NCBI GenBank assembly: GCA_051009035.1
Contig: JBPCWY010000054.1
Location: forward strand, 1-31,106
Length of the DNA stretch: 31,106 nucleotides
Reading direction: 5' to 3'
Origin: Persebacter sp051009035
Lineage (GTDB): Bacteria > Pseudomonadota > Gammaproteobacteria > Tethybacterales > Persebacteraceae
This document shows, one piece after another, positions 31,093 through 31,106 of this stretch. The notes beneath the pieces are model-generated. The model had not been told where the DNA came from and ran no database searches. It saw only the letters and a list, made by a program, of their open reading frames with translations. The translations under genes were made by a program, and so were the position numbers. Every line of letters starts with the position of its first letter. Positions within the stretch are counted from its first letter, which is position 1.

Positions 31093-31106
31093 AAGGCGTT
31101 TTTGGG

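Overview
The window reads as a chromosomal segment of a GC-rich proteobacterium of the beta/gamma group. The pointers are gene order and family type: infC-rpmI-rplT-pheS-pheT-ihfA-merR-tRNA-Pro, surE-pcm-nlpD, ribBX-ribH-nusB-thiL-pgpA, trpF-trpB, tesA divergent from an ABC export pair, ubiE, a GshA of the type found in some beta/gammaproteobacteria, a PP0621-like small protein and a DUF2062 protein. No single marker fixes the family. Most of the window is housekeeping sequence, packed so tightly that neighbouring genes usually share 1-4 bases (ATGA or TAATG joins).

Layout. 1-157 is the last piece of a probable outer-membrane barrel protein, followed by a hairpin and a repeat element. 483-3666 (minus) is an ABC ATPase/permease pair. 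From 3665 a plus-strand chain of eight overlapping genes runs to 8944: tesA, dsbB, ribBX, ribH, an unusual nusB fusion, thiL, pgpA, pncC. 8945-9549 is repeat-rich. argB-ampG follows (9550-11771, with a terminator), then a second repeat-rich gap (11772-12367). The plus-strand unit tusA-mog-DUF2062-trpF-trpB ends at 15511. It meets a minus-strand unit running from infC (23386) down to nlpD (15661), with a proline tRNA inside it. Then come an EamA transporter (+), a small D...QxK protein and sdaA (-), a repeat element, a lower-GC PD-(D/E)XK nuclease gene (+) with its own strong ribosome binding site and terminator, ubiE-gshA-ppx (-), and a small membrane protein (+).

Functions cover riboflavin, thiamine, arginine, tryptophan, glutathione and ubiquinone/menaquinone synthesis, translation, periplasmic disulfide formation, peptidoglycan recycling and cell division, and damage repair (Pcm, PncC).

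Most notable: (1) a family of roughly 100-140 bp repeats bounded by 20-bp palindromes of the Neisseria dRS3 form, with base-paired co-variation, conserved internal hairpins and a satellite tail always on the same side; (2) NusB fused in frame to a domain resembling the N-terminus of some HNH endonucleases; (3) -10 hexamers placed 5-9 bases before the ATG of six transcription-unit heads, pointing to leaderless or near-leaderless mRNAs; (4) an ATA start for infC behind a full Shine-Dalgarno; (5) in-frame tandem repeats lengthening the lysine-rich N-termini of NlpD and Ppx/GppA.
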